DNA of 64,000 bases. Source: Halopseudomonas maritima. GTDB lineage: Bacteria > Pseudomonadota > Gammaproteobacteria > Pseudomonadales > Pseudomonadaceae. Of the stretch, positions 9,252 through 17,336 are shown piece by piece. Both the position numbers and the translations under genes were made by a program. Within the stretch, counting starts at the first letter, position 1. Each line of letters starts with the position of its first letter. The stretch spans positions 3,468,001 through 3,532,000 of the forward strand of contig NZ_CP079801.1 of the NCBI RefSeq assembly GCF_021545785.1. The letters run 5' to 3'. The notes under the pieces are model-generated. The model saw only the letters and a program-made list of their open reading frames with translations. It was not told where the DNA came from and searched no databases.

Positions 9252-10020
9252 GAAAGAATCCGTTGTCCGCACGCTGACAGTCGCTCTGCTGGTCTGTCTG
9301 GTTTGCTCGGTGGTGGTCTCGGCCGCAGCCGTGGCGCTGAAGCCGGTGCAAACCACCAACCGCCTGCAGGACAAGCAGCGTAATATCCTGCAGATTGCCG
9401 GTCTGTACGAAGAAGGCCGCAGCATCCAAGAGCAGTTCCAGCAGATCACACCGCGTCTGGTTGATCTGCGCACTGGTGAGTTCAGCGATGCTCAGGACCC
9501 CTTGACCTTCGATCAGCAGAAGGCCTCCAAGGATCCGGACATGTCGCAGCAGCTCACCGGTGAGCAGGACATTGCCAGCATCCGCCGCCGTGCCGACTAC
9601 TCGACTGTCTACGTGGTAGAAAACCCTGATGGCAGCATCAAAACCCTGATTCTGCCGATTCACGGTTATGGCCTGTGGTCGACCCTTTACGGCTTTATGG
9701 CGCTGGAAAGCGACCTGGAGACTGTGGTTGGTCTGGGTTTCTATCAGCACGCTGAAACCCCTGGTCTGGGCGGTGAAGTCGACAACCCGAACTGGAAGGC
9801 GCAGTGGCAGGGCAAGGTCGTTTACGACGAGTCCGGTGATGTTGATATCAGCGTCGTCAAGGGCAGCGTAGATCCGAATAGCCCCAAAGCTGAACATCAG
9901 GTTGACGGCCTGGCCGGTGCCACACTGACCAGCCGCGGCGTAGAGAGCCTGGTGCGTTTCTGGCTGGGTGAGGACGGCTTTGGTCCGTTCCTCGATCATC
10001 TTCGTGCAGGGGAGGCATAA
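9241..10020 (+). CDS. nqrC: Na+-translocating NADH:quinone reductase subunit C
   Basis: NqrC has one N-terminal membrane helix (about residues 10-34) and a periplasmic FMN-binding domain. The acceptor Thr is about residue 228 in DGLAGATLTS; as in NqrB here, Ala replaces the common Ser before GAT. The frame can be extended to 9169, but the ATG at 9241 gives the family N-terminus (MSSKKESV) and the normal 259 residues; the longer version would run deep into nqrB. It overlaps nqrB by 11 bases and is followed two bases later by nqrD. Confidence 0.96.
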   Translation: MSSKKESVVRTLTVALLVCLVCSVVVSAAAVALKPVQTTNRLQDKQRNILQIAGLYEEGRSIQEQFQQITPRLVDLRTGEFSDAQDPLTFDQQKASKDPDMSQQLTGEQDIASIRRRADYSTVYVVENPDGSIKTLILPIHGYGLWSTLYGFMALESDLETVVGLGFYQHAETPGLGGEVDNPNWKAQWQGKVVYDESGDVDISVVKGSVDPNSPKAEHQVDGLAGATLTSRGVESLVRFWLGEDGFGPFLDHLRAGEA

Positions 10021-10022
10021 TC

Positions 10023-10694
10023 ATGGCTAAAGCCACTGCAAAGCAGGTTCTGTTCGAGCCTATTTTCAGCAACAACCCGATTGCCCTGCAGATTCTGGGC
10101 ATCTGTTCGGCGCTGGCGGTAACCACCAGCCTGAGCGTCACCCTGGTCATGTGTATCGCGCTGACCTCGGTAACCGCGCTGTCGAACTTCTTTATTTCCA
10201 TCGTCCGTAACCAGATTCCCAGCTCGATCCGCATGATCGTCCAGATGGTAATCATTGCGTCGTTGGTAATTGTCGTAGACCAGGTGCTCAAGGCTTACGC
10301 TTACAGCATCAGCAAGCAGCTGTCGGTCTTCGTCGGTTTGATCATTACCAACTGCATCGTGATGGGCCGCGCCGAAGCCTTTGCCATGCAAAACCCGCCG
10401 CACATGAGCTTCCTGGACGGTGTGGGTAACGGCCTGGGTTACAGCTTTATTCTGATCTGCGTCGCTGTTGTGCGTGAGCTGCTGGGCGCTGGCAAACTGT
10501 TCGGTATCGAGATCCTGCCGCTGGTCAACGCCGGTGGCTGGTATCAGCCTAACGGCCTGCTGCTGCTGCCGCCGTCCGCGTTCTTCATCATTGGTCTGAT
10601 CATCTGGGGCCTGCGCTCCTGGAAGACCGATCAGGTGGAAGCGGAAGAGTTCAAGATGGCTCCCCAGACGCGCGCCATGAAGGAGGCTATGTAA
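10023..10694 (+). CDS. nqrD: Na+-translocating NADH:quinone reductase subunit D
   Basis: NqrD is an integral membrane subunit related to RnfE. With NqrE it holds a buried iron centre, each subunit giving two Cys. Here these are Cys28 (LGICSAL) and the Cys of TNCIVMGRAEAF, both conserved. Hydrophobic helices fill most of the 223 residues and the C-terminus is short and polar. The gene sits two bases after nqrC and three before nqrE. Confidence 0.96.
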   Translation: MAKATAKQVLFEPIFSNNPIALQILGICSALAVTTSLSVTLVMCIALTSVTALSNFFISIVRNQIPSSIRMIVQMVIIASLVIVVDQVLKAYAYSISKQLSVFVGLIITNCIVMGRAEAFAMQNPPHMSFLDGVGNGLGYSFILICVAVVRELLGAGKLFGIEILPLVNAGGWYQPNGLLLLPPSAFFIIGLIIWGLRSWKTDQVEAEEFKMAPQTRAMKEAM

Positions 10695-10697
10695 GCC

Positions 10698-11309
<612 letters not shown>

Positions 11310-11324
11310 GAGGAGCTGTAACTG

Positions 11325-12548
11325 ATGAACATGGAAATCTATCTGGGCGTCGGGATGTTTACCGCGATTGTATTGTCGCTGGTTACCATCATTCTGATTG
11401 CCCGGTCCAAGCTGGTCAGCAGCGGCGACGTGAGCATCGAGATCAACGGTGAGCGCACCGTTACCGTTGCGGCTGGCTCCAAGCTGTTGAACACCCTGTC
11501 TGCTAACGGCATCTTCCTGTCCTCCGCCTGTGGCGGCGGCGGTACCTGTGCCCAGTGCAAGTGCATCGTTGAAAGCGGTGGCGGTGAAATGCTGCCGACT
11601 GAGGAGTCGCACTTCACCAAGCGTGAGGCGAAGGAAGGCTGGCGCCTGTCCTGCCAGACTCCGGTCAAGCAGGACATGAAGATCGAAGTGCCGGAAGAAG
11701 TCTTCGGCGTGAAGAAATGGGAATGCACGGTCGAGTCAAACCCGAACGTGGCCACCTTCATCAAAGAACTGACCCTGAAGCTGCCGGAAGGCGAAAATGT
11801 TGACTTCCGCGCGGGCGGTTACGTGCAGCTGGAATGCCCGCCGCACACCGTCAACTACAAGGATTTCGACATTCAGCCGGAATTCCGTGGCGACTGGGAC
11901 AAGTTCAATCTGTGGAAGTACGTCTCCAAGGTTGATGAAACCACTATCCGCGCCTACTCCATGGCTAACTACCCGGAAGAGAAGGGCCTGGTGAAGTTCA
12001 ACATCCGTGTTGCTTCGCCGCCTCCGGGTCGTGACGATCTGCCGCCGGGCAAGATGTCCTCTTGGGTTTTCTCGCTCAAGGCTGGCGACAAGGTGACCGT
12101 GTACGGTCCGTTTGGTGAGTTCTTCGCCAAGGATACCGACGCCGAAATGGTCTTCATCGGTGGTGGTGCCGGTATGGCGCCGATGCGTTCGCACATCTTC
12201 GATCAGCTCAAGCGTCTGAACTCCAAGCGCAAGATGAGCTTCTGGTACGGCGCCCGTTCGCTGCGTGAAGCCTTCTACGTTGAGGAATACGATCAGCTGG
12301 CGGCCGAGAACGACAACTTCAAGTGGCATCTGGCGCTGTCTGATCCTCTGCCGGAAGACAACTGGGAAGGCCCCACCGGCTTTATCCATAACGTACTGTT
12401 CGAGAACTATCTGAAGGACCATCCGGCGCCTGAAGACTGTGAGTTCTACATGTGCGGACCGCCGATGATGAACGCATCCGTGATCAAGATGCTGCAGGAT
12501 CTTGGTGTTGAACCCGAGAACATCCTGCTCGACGACTTCGGCGGCTAG
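11325..12548 (+). CDS. nqrF: Na+-translocating NADH:quinone reductase subunit F (NADH input module)
   Basis: NqrF oxidises NADH and feeds electrons to the pump. It has one N-terminal membrane helix (about residues 5-26), a 2Fe-2S ferredoxin domain with Cys69, Cys75, Cys78 and Cys110, an FAD domain (RAYSMANY) and an NAD-binding domain (GGGAGMAPMRSH, and near the C-terminus CGPPMMN). Length 407 is normal. The ATG at 11325 has GAGGAG upstream; a second ATG at 11331 is possible. Only three bases separate it from apbE. Confidence 0.97.
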   Translation: MNMEIYLGVGMFTAIVLSLVTIILIARSKLVSSGDVSIEINGERTVTVAAGSKLLNTLSANGIFLSSACGGGGTCAQCKCIVESGGGEMLPTEESHFTKREAKEGWRLSCQTPVKQDMKIEVPEEVFGVKKWECTVESNPNVATFIKELTLKLPEGENVDFRAGGYVQLECPPHTVNYKDFDIQPEFRGDWDKFNLWKYVSKVDETTIRAYSMANYPEEKGLVKFNIRVASPPPGRDDLPPGKMSSWVFSLKAGDKVTVYGPFGEFFAKDTDAEMVFIGGGAGMAPMRSHIFDQLKRLNSKRKMSFWYGARSLREAFYVEEYDQLAAENDNFKWHLALSDPLPEDNWEGPTGFIHNVLFENYLKDHPAPEDCEFYMCGPPMMNASVIKMLQDLGVEPENILLDDFGG

Positions 12549-12551
12549 TCC

Positions 12552-13574
12552 ATGCGCCTGAGCGTCATCCGGCCCGTTATTGCTGTTGCCCTGGCAGCAG
12601 CTCTAACGGGCTGTTTCAATTCTGTAGACCCGGTTGCCGAGATGTACGGCGCCACCATGGGCAGCACCTATTCGATCAAATGGGTGCCAGTCGAGGATGC
12701 GCCGGACACCGAAACCCTGCAGGCTGATGTTGATCGCATGCTGGCGCAGTTTGACGCTGAGGTGTCTACCTGGCGCTCTGATTCAGCGCTGGCGCATTTC
12801 AATGCGGCACCTGCCGGCACCTGCATGGACATGCCGCCGTCGGTGCTGGCGTTGATGGCGCAGGCGGATCAGCTGGCTGACGAAAGCAGCGGAGCCTTTG
12901 ACGTTACCGTGGCGCCACTGCTCAAGCTTTGGGGGTTTCACGGCGATCCGCAGCAACAAGCGGTGCCCGAGCAGCCCCTGCTGGATCAGGCCATGGCCAA
13001 GGTCGGTCAGAAGCACCTGCGGGTCGACGCTGGGCAACTTTGCAAGGATGTCGCGCTAACAGTGGATTTCAGCAGTATCGGCGCCGGTTATATGGTTGAC
13101 CGGGTGGCTGAACGACTGGAGAGCTATGGCATCCAAAATTATATGGTGGAAATCACCGGTGAGTTGAAGGCGGTTGGCCGCAAGCCGGGTGACCGGCCCT
13201 GGCGGATTGCTATCGAAGAGCCGCGCGACGATAACCGTGTGGCGCAGATTATTCTCTCGCTGAGCGGCGAGTCGGTGTCGACTTCAGGGGATTACCGCAA
13301 TTATTTTGAGCTCGACGGGCAGCGGTTTTCCCACACCTTCGATGCTCGCACCGGGCAGCCAGTGATGCATCGCCTGGCCGCCGTCACCGTGCTGGACCCA
13401 TCTGCAATGAGGGCGGACGGCTTGTCCACGGTGTTGATGATTATGGGCGAAGAGGCTGGCTGGGATTATGCGGTCAGTCATCAGATCCCGGCGTTTTTTG
13501 TTGTGCGGGCCGGTGAGCTGTTTGAATCTCGAGCCACCCCCCGCTTTACAGCCCTGACAGAGGGCGAGGAGTAA
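12552..13574 (+). CDS. apbE: FAD:protein FMN transferase (lipoprotein)
   Basis: ApbE moves FMN from FAD onto Thr residues of target proteins outside the inner membrane; here the targets would be NqrB and NqrC just upstream. A lipobox LTGC at residues 19-22 predicts a membrane-anchored lipoprotein. Family motifs include GATMGSTYSIKW near the N-terminus and VDFSSIGAGYMVD, with a typical metal-binding tail (ADGLSTVL). It is 340 residues long and tightly packed between nqrF and nqrM, matching the order in other Pseudomonas and Vibrio. Confidence 0.95.
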   Translation: MRLSVIRPVIAVALAAALTGCFNSVDPVAEMYGATMGSTYSIKWVPVEDAPDTETLQADVDRMLAQFDAEVSTWRSDSALAHFNAAPAGTCMDMPPSVLALMAQADQLADESSGAFDVTVAPLLKLWGFHGDPQQQAVPEQPLLDQAMAKVGQKHLRVDAGQLCKDVALTVDFSSIGAGYMVDRVAERLESYGIQNYMVEITGELKAVGRKPGDRPWRIAIEEPRDDNRVAQIILSLSGESVSTSGDYRNYFELDGQRFSHTFDARTGQPVMHRLAAVTVLDPSAMRADGLSTVLMIMGEEAGWDYAVSHQIPAFFVVRAGELFESRATPRFTALTEGEE

Positions 13575-13577
13575 AAC

Positions 13578-13817
13578 ATGGTTTGGCTGCTGGCGTTTGC
13601 CCTGATGCTGTTGCTGTTTGCTGGCATGGCTGTGGGTGTGATGATGGGGCGCAAGCCCATTGCCGGCTCCTGTGGCGGCATTGGCGCTGTTGGCGTCGAT
13701 AAGGCGTGTGGCATTTGCGGTGGTGACACCACCAAATGCGAAGAGGCGAGTGCCAATGCGGGTGTTGTACAGCGTCCGCGTAACGATCTGGCTCACGACG
13801 CGACCAAGGTCGACTAG
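13578..13817 (+). CDS. nqrM: Na+-NQR maturation protein NqrM (DUF539)
   Basis: This 79-residue protein has one N-terminal membrane helix (MVWLLAFALMLLLFAGMAV) and a small domain with four Cys (SCGG, KACGICGG, TKCEE). NqrM is known from Vibrio and Klebsiella work to be needed for assembling the NqrD/NqrE iron centre, probably by delivering iron. Three bases separate it from apbE, making it the last gene of the nqr operon. Confidence 0.93.
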   Translation: MVWLLAFALMLLLFAGMAVGVMMGRKPIAGSCGGIGAVGVDKACGICGGDTTKCEEASANAGVVQRPRNDLAHDATKVD

Positions 13818-13873
13818 GTCAGTGCCACCTCCCGTGGCACTCTGAATTGCCTGTTGAAACAAGGAAATACTGA

Positions 13874-15271
13874 ATGGCCGTATATAACTACGACGTAGTG
13901 GTGCTGGGCTCTGGTCCTGCGGGTGAAGGGGCGGCGATGAATGCTGCCAAGCACGGCCGCAAGGTGGCCGTGGTGGAGGAGCGCAAGGAAGTCGGCGGCA
14001 ACTGCACTCACCTGGGGACCATTCCCTCCAAGGCGTTGCGTTACTCGGTCAAGCAGATCATCCAGTTCAACACCAACCCCATGTTTCGCCAGATTGGCGA
14101 CCCGCGCTGGTTCTCGTTCCCTGACGTTCTGCGCAGCGCTGAGAAGGTAATGAGCAAACAGGTGGCTTCGCGCACCAGTTACTACGCGCGTAACCGCGTG
14201 GATGTGTTCTTTGGCAAGGGCAGTTTCGCTGACGAGCACACCCTGGAGATCGTTGACGGCTCTGGCGCAGTCGACAAGTTGGTTGCCAAGGAAATAATCA
14301 TCGCGACCGGCTCGCGGCCTTACCGCCCGGCGGACGTGAATTTTGGCCATCCGCGTATCTACGATAGCGACACTATTCTCAAGCTCAATCACACCCCGCG
14401 TACGCTGATTATCTACGGTGCAGGGGTGATCGGTTGTGAATATGCGTCGATCTTCTGCGGGCTGGGGGTGAAGGTCGACCTGATCGATACGCGTGAGCGC
14501 CTGCTCAACTTCCTTGATGATGAGATCTCGGATGCGCTGAGCTATCACCTGCGCAACAGCAGCGTGCTGATTCGGCACAACGAGGAATACGAAAAGATCG
14601 AGGGCGTGGACGGCCGTGGCGTGATCCTGCAGCTCAAGTCGGGTAAGCGCCTGAAGGCCGACGCGCTGCTGTGGTGTAACGGCCGGACCGGCAACACCGA
14701 TGGCCTGGGGCTGGAGAATGTGGGCCTGCATCCCAATGGCCGTGGTCAGTTGGAGGTGGACGAAAACTACCGCACCAGCGTGCCCAACATCTATGCGGTG
14801 GGCGATGTGATTGGCTGGCCGAGTCTGGCCAGTGCCGCGTTCGACCAGGGGCGTTCGGCGGCCGGTAATATCGTCAGCAACGACGCCTGGCGCTTTGTTG
14901 ATGATGTACCAACCGGTATCTACACCATTCCGGAGATCAGCTCGCTGGGCAAGACAGAGCGCGAGCTTACCGAGGCCTGCGTGCCCTATGAGATCGGGCA
15001 GGCATTCTTCAAGAGTATTGCCCGGGCGCAGATCAGCGGTGAGCCGGTGGGGTTGCTGAAAATTCTGTTCCACCGCGAAACCCTGGAGGTGCTGGGCATT
15101 CACTGCTTTGGTGACCAGGCGGCGGAGATCGTGCACATTGGTCAGGCCATCATGAACCAGAAAGATGGCGCCAACACCATTAACTACTTCGTCAACACTA
15201 CCTTCAATTACCCGACCATGGCTGAGGCCTACCGTGTCGCGGCACTGGACGGTCTGAACCGTCTGTTCTGA
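13874..15271 (+). CDS. sthA: Soluble pyridine nucleotide transhydrogenase
   Basis: SthA moves hydride between NADPH and NAD+ in the cytoplasm. It is a flavoprotein disulfide reductase relative: FAD motif GSGPAGEGAA (about 12-21), an NAD(P) motif GAGVIGCEYA, and the GDVIGWP FAD site. The redox-active Cys pair of the superfamily is missing, since the motif reads GGNCTHLGTIPSK with a single Cys, as in E. coli SthA. Length 465 is normal. It follows nqrM by 56 bp with its own ribosome site (AAGGAAAT). With Na+-NQR next to it, the region balances NADH and NADPH. Confidence 0.95.
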   Translation: MAVYNYDVVVLGSGPAGEGAAMNAAKHGRKVAVVEERKEVGGNCTHLGTIPSKALRYSVKQIIQFNTNPMFRQIGDPRWFSFPDVLRSAEKVMSKQVASRTSYYARNRVDVFFGKGSFADEHTLEIVDGSGAVDKLVAKEIIIATGSRPYRPADVNFGHPRIYDSDTILKLNHTPRTLIIYGAGVIGCEYASIFCGLGVKVDLIDTRERLLNFLDDEISDALSYHLRNSSVLIRHNEEYEKIEGVDGRGVILQLKSGKRLKADALLWCNGRTGNTDGLGLENVGLHPNGRGQLEVDENYRTSVPNIYAVGDVIGWPSLASAAFDQGRSAAGNIVSNDAWRFVDDVPTGIYTIPEISSLGKTERELTEACVPYEIGQAFFKSIARAQISGEPVGLLKILFHRETLEVLGIHCFGDQAAEIVHIGQAIMNQKDGANTINYFVNTTFNYPTMAEAYRVAALDGLNRLF

Positions 15272-15285
15272 GCTGCCGGGGCGTG

Positions 15286-15632
15286 AGGGTCTGTTGACGT
15301 TTCGTTCACCCTCCTGTTGCAGCCTGTAAAGCCGCCAATCAAGGAGCGAGAAGCGTAGGGTGTTCAGCGCATCCCTGCGCTTCACTCCTTCGGGGCTGGC
15401 GCGCAAAAACGCTCCCGGCGTTTTTGTGGTCATTCCACGTAAGCGACGAGCGACGCCGAGTGGCGGCTTTACAGGCGCAACCTCGGCGGCCCCACCCGCA
15501 GGGCCGGAGCCATTTTTCGGCCATGCTGCGTTGTCGGTCGCTTATGTGGAATGACCACACTGCGCTCCCTCCGCCTTTCCTGGCCGAAAAATGGCCTCCG
15601 GCAGGCGGGTGAACGAAACGACAATAGACCCT
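15286..15632. repeat. 347-bp composite element of nested inverted repeats, MITE-like
   Basis: Outer arms 15286-15311 and 15607-15632 are reverse complements at 24 of 26 bases. Inside are four further paired segments: 15323-15337 with 15461-15475 (15/15), 15404-15411 with 15419-15426 (8/8, local hairpin), 15426-15447 with 15537-15558 (21/22) and 15509-15523 with 15581-15595 (15/15). A looser hairpin pairs 15342-15360 with about 15373-15390. There is no credible gene; frames here are short and low in quality. It fills the space between the convergent sthA and GDPD genes, and its right end supplies two bases of the GDPD stop codon. I do not recognise a named family. It may also fold as RNA and block read-through. 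Confidence 0.85.
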
Positions 15633-16359
15633 AGCCGCGCCCCTGGCTCACTTCCATCGCTCTTGCCGGGTAGTCCGTGATCAGGCTGTCGACGCCCATG
15701 TCGATCAGCTGCTGCATGCGCAAGGCGTCATTTACTGTCCAAACGGATACGTGCAGACCCTGCGCCTGGGCTTGGCGCAACCGCTCCGGGTTACACAGCT
15801 TCCAGTTGAGAATCAGGTAACGGCAGCCGTAGCGTTTTGCGCTTTTCAACGGGTTGAGCAGTCCATACTCCTCGACCAGGCCGGTAGGCAGGGTGAAACC
15901 GCTGCGTTTGGCGTAGCGCAGCAGGGTGCGGCTGGCTGAGGTGACTACGACCTTGTCGTGCAGGTTGTACCGCTCAACCAGGGCCATGATGGCCTGCAGC
16001 ACGATACGTGACTGGCGCTCGGAGCCGCTTTTTACTTCCAGCTGGTAGTGCTCAATCTCCGGGCAGGCCTGCAGTAACTGCTCTAACGTCGGAATGGGAC
16101 AGGGCTCGGCCCAGCCGGGCAGTCCCAGCCGTGCGTCCATACGGGTAAGTTCTGCGGCGCTGTGCTGAGCCACCTTGCCGCGTAGTCCAGTGGTGCGCTT
16201 GAGGGTCGGGTCGTGAATGACCATCAACTGCTGGTCTGCCGACAGGTGCAGGTCTAGCTCCACCCGGGTAACCCCTGCCTCCAGCGCTTTTTTGAAACTG
16301 GGCAGGGTGTTTTCTGGTGCTTCTGCCCGCGCACCACGGTGTCCGTAAATCTGCGTCAT
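15631..16359 (-). CDS. Glycerophosphodiester phosphodiesterase family protein
   Basis: The 242-residue TIM-barrel enzyme has the GDPD motifs: GHRG (6-9), ENTLPSF, ELDLHLSAD and HDPTLKRTTG, which carry the catalytic His pair and metal ligands, plus VWTVND near the end. It would split glycerophosphodiesters into glycerol 3-phosphate and an alcohol. There is no signal peptide, so it should be cytoplasmic, like UgpQ rather than periplasmic GlpQ. It is the last gene of a three-gene minus-strand run behind a PilZ protein and a small secreted protein. The stop codon lies at the right end of the inverted-repeat element. Confidence 0.9.
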   Translation of the reverse strand: MTQIYGHRGARAEAPENTLPSFKKALEAGVTRVELDLHLSADQQLMVIHDPTLKRTTGLRGKVAQHSAAELTRMDARLGLPGWAEPCPIPTLEQLLQACPEIEHYQLEVKSGSERQSRIVLQAIMALVERYNLHDKVVVTSASRTLLRYAKRSGFTLPTGLVEEYGLLNPLKSAKRYGCRYLILNWKLCNPERLRQAQAQGLHVSVWTVNDALRMQQLIDMGVDSLITDYPARAMEVSQGRG

Positions 16360-16364
16360 CGGGC

Positions 16365-16652
16365 TTAGGGGGCCTTGTGTTGGCGAACGGCGTCAATCAC
16401 CTTGTTGTACTCGAAGTAGACGCTGAAACCGGGGTAGTCCCAGCGGGTAATCGGCGGTTGACCGACAGCGGCATGGCGGCGGCTAGGCTCGCCCCAGCGC
16501 GCGCTGACGCTATCGAAACTGGCGCCGCGTTGGGGCAGAGCGGTTTGAGCCGAGCCGGCTTGCTCGCCGACCGGAATGCGCAGGGTGTCGGCCTGAGCCG
16601 CACCAGCCAGCAGCAGGCTGGCGCCAAACAGCAAAGCAGGTAGGGTCTTCAT
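16365..16652 (-). CDS. Small secreted protein of unknown function
   Basis: A 95-residue product with a clear signal peptide (MKTLPALLFGASLLLAGAAQA, cleaved before DTLRIP). The mature part is about 75 residues with the stretch RWGEPSRRHAAVGQPPIT and a YPGFSVYFEYNKVI strand, resembling small Pseudomonas proteins found beside GDPD genes. AAGGAA upstream of the ATG supports the start. It lies five bases from the GDPD start and 12 bases after the PilZ stop, so it is probably co-transcribed. I cannot name a function. Confidence 0.6.
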   Translation of the reverse strand: MKTLPALLFGASLLLAGAAQADTLRIPVGEQAGSAQTALPQRGASFDSVSARWGEPSRRHAAVGQPPITRWDYPGFSVYFEYNKVIDAVRQHKAP

Positions 16653-16664
16653 GGTGAGTTCCTT

Positions 16665-17225
16665 TCAGGTTGATTTGGCGGCGCGAATATCCTGCGCCTG
16701 CTTCTGCAGGATATGCCGCGCCAACAGTTGACGTTGGGCGTCATTGAGCACATCAAAGTTCACTGCAATTTTGAAGCTGCCTGCCGCCTCGCTCGCTTCG
16801 CAGCGGGTGACCCGGGCCGGCAGGGCCAGGCCAAGAGGCGAGGGCAGCAGCACAATGTGCAAGGCAAGCCAGCTATTTGCGGGGTAGGGCTGAGGGCTGG
16901 TGAAGTCCATGCCGCCTTCGCTCAGGCCAACCTGCTGCGGCGCACCAAAGTCTGCACTGAGCTCCATGGCCAGCGCGCGACTCAGCAGATCGATGCGTTT
17001 ATTGATGATCTTCAGATACTGGGCTACCGCGCGGTCGCGCTCGCTGATCTGGCGCAGCAGGTGCTGGGACTCGTAGTCCAGCATGTGCATGTCGGTGAAT
17101 AGGTTGAAAAGACTGCTTTGGTGGGAGTCGAGATCGACCTCTGGTCCGGCAATGGGCTTGCATTCAAGATGTATCTGATCCTGAATGCGGAAGAACTTGC
17201 GGCTGTCTTCATGGTCTGTGTGCAT
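16665..17225 (-). CDS. PilZ-domain protein, likely cyclic di-GMP receptor
   Basis: From the Met at 17225 the product has 186 residues. An RKFFR motif near residue 9 fits the RxxxR part of the PilZ c-di-GMP site. The second motif reads GLSEGG where (D/N)xSxxG is usual, so one ligand is replaced by Gly. A helical insert between them (about residues 35-85, ESQHLLRQISERDRAVAQYL) may dimerise. The frame is open to 17321, but those residues look non-coding and run toward lolC. The downstream genes point to an envelope role; the output is unknown. Confidence 0.75.
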   Translation of the reverse strand: MHTDHEDSRKFFRIQDQIHLECKPIAGPEVDLDSHQSSLFNLFTDMHMLDYESQHLLRQISERDRAVAQYLKIINKRIDLLSRALAMELSADFGAPQQVGLSEGGMDFTSPQPYPANSWLALHIVLLPSPLGLALPARVTRCEASEAAGSFKIAVNFDVLNDAQRQLLARHILQKQAQDIRAAKST

Positions 17226-17336
17226 GGCAAATCTCGTTGGGCGCTGATGACAAGCGCTGACCAGCCTTTGCCGTTCAGTGTAACATGTCGCGCACAATTC
17301 ACCGGCTGGGGCCGGATTCAAGGTAGCCTGCTTTTC

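Noticed and set aside
8049..9473. Antisense frame of 474 codons over nqrB and nqrC
   Set aside because: Composition (His/Arg/Thr-rich) and full overlap with conserved membrane proteins mark it as a shadow.
13814..15433. Antisense frame of 539 codons over sthA, reaching into the repeat element
   Set aside because: Follows sthA codon bias and has no known domain.
15339..15612. Short frames inside the inverted-repeat element
   Set aside because: They arise from repeats, occur on both strands with similar starts (MWSFH), and have no ribosome site.
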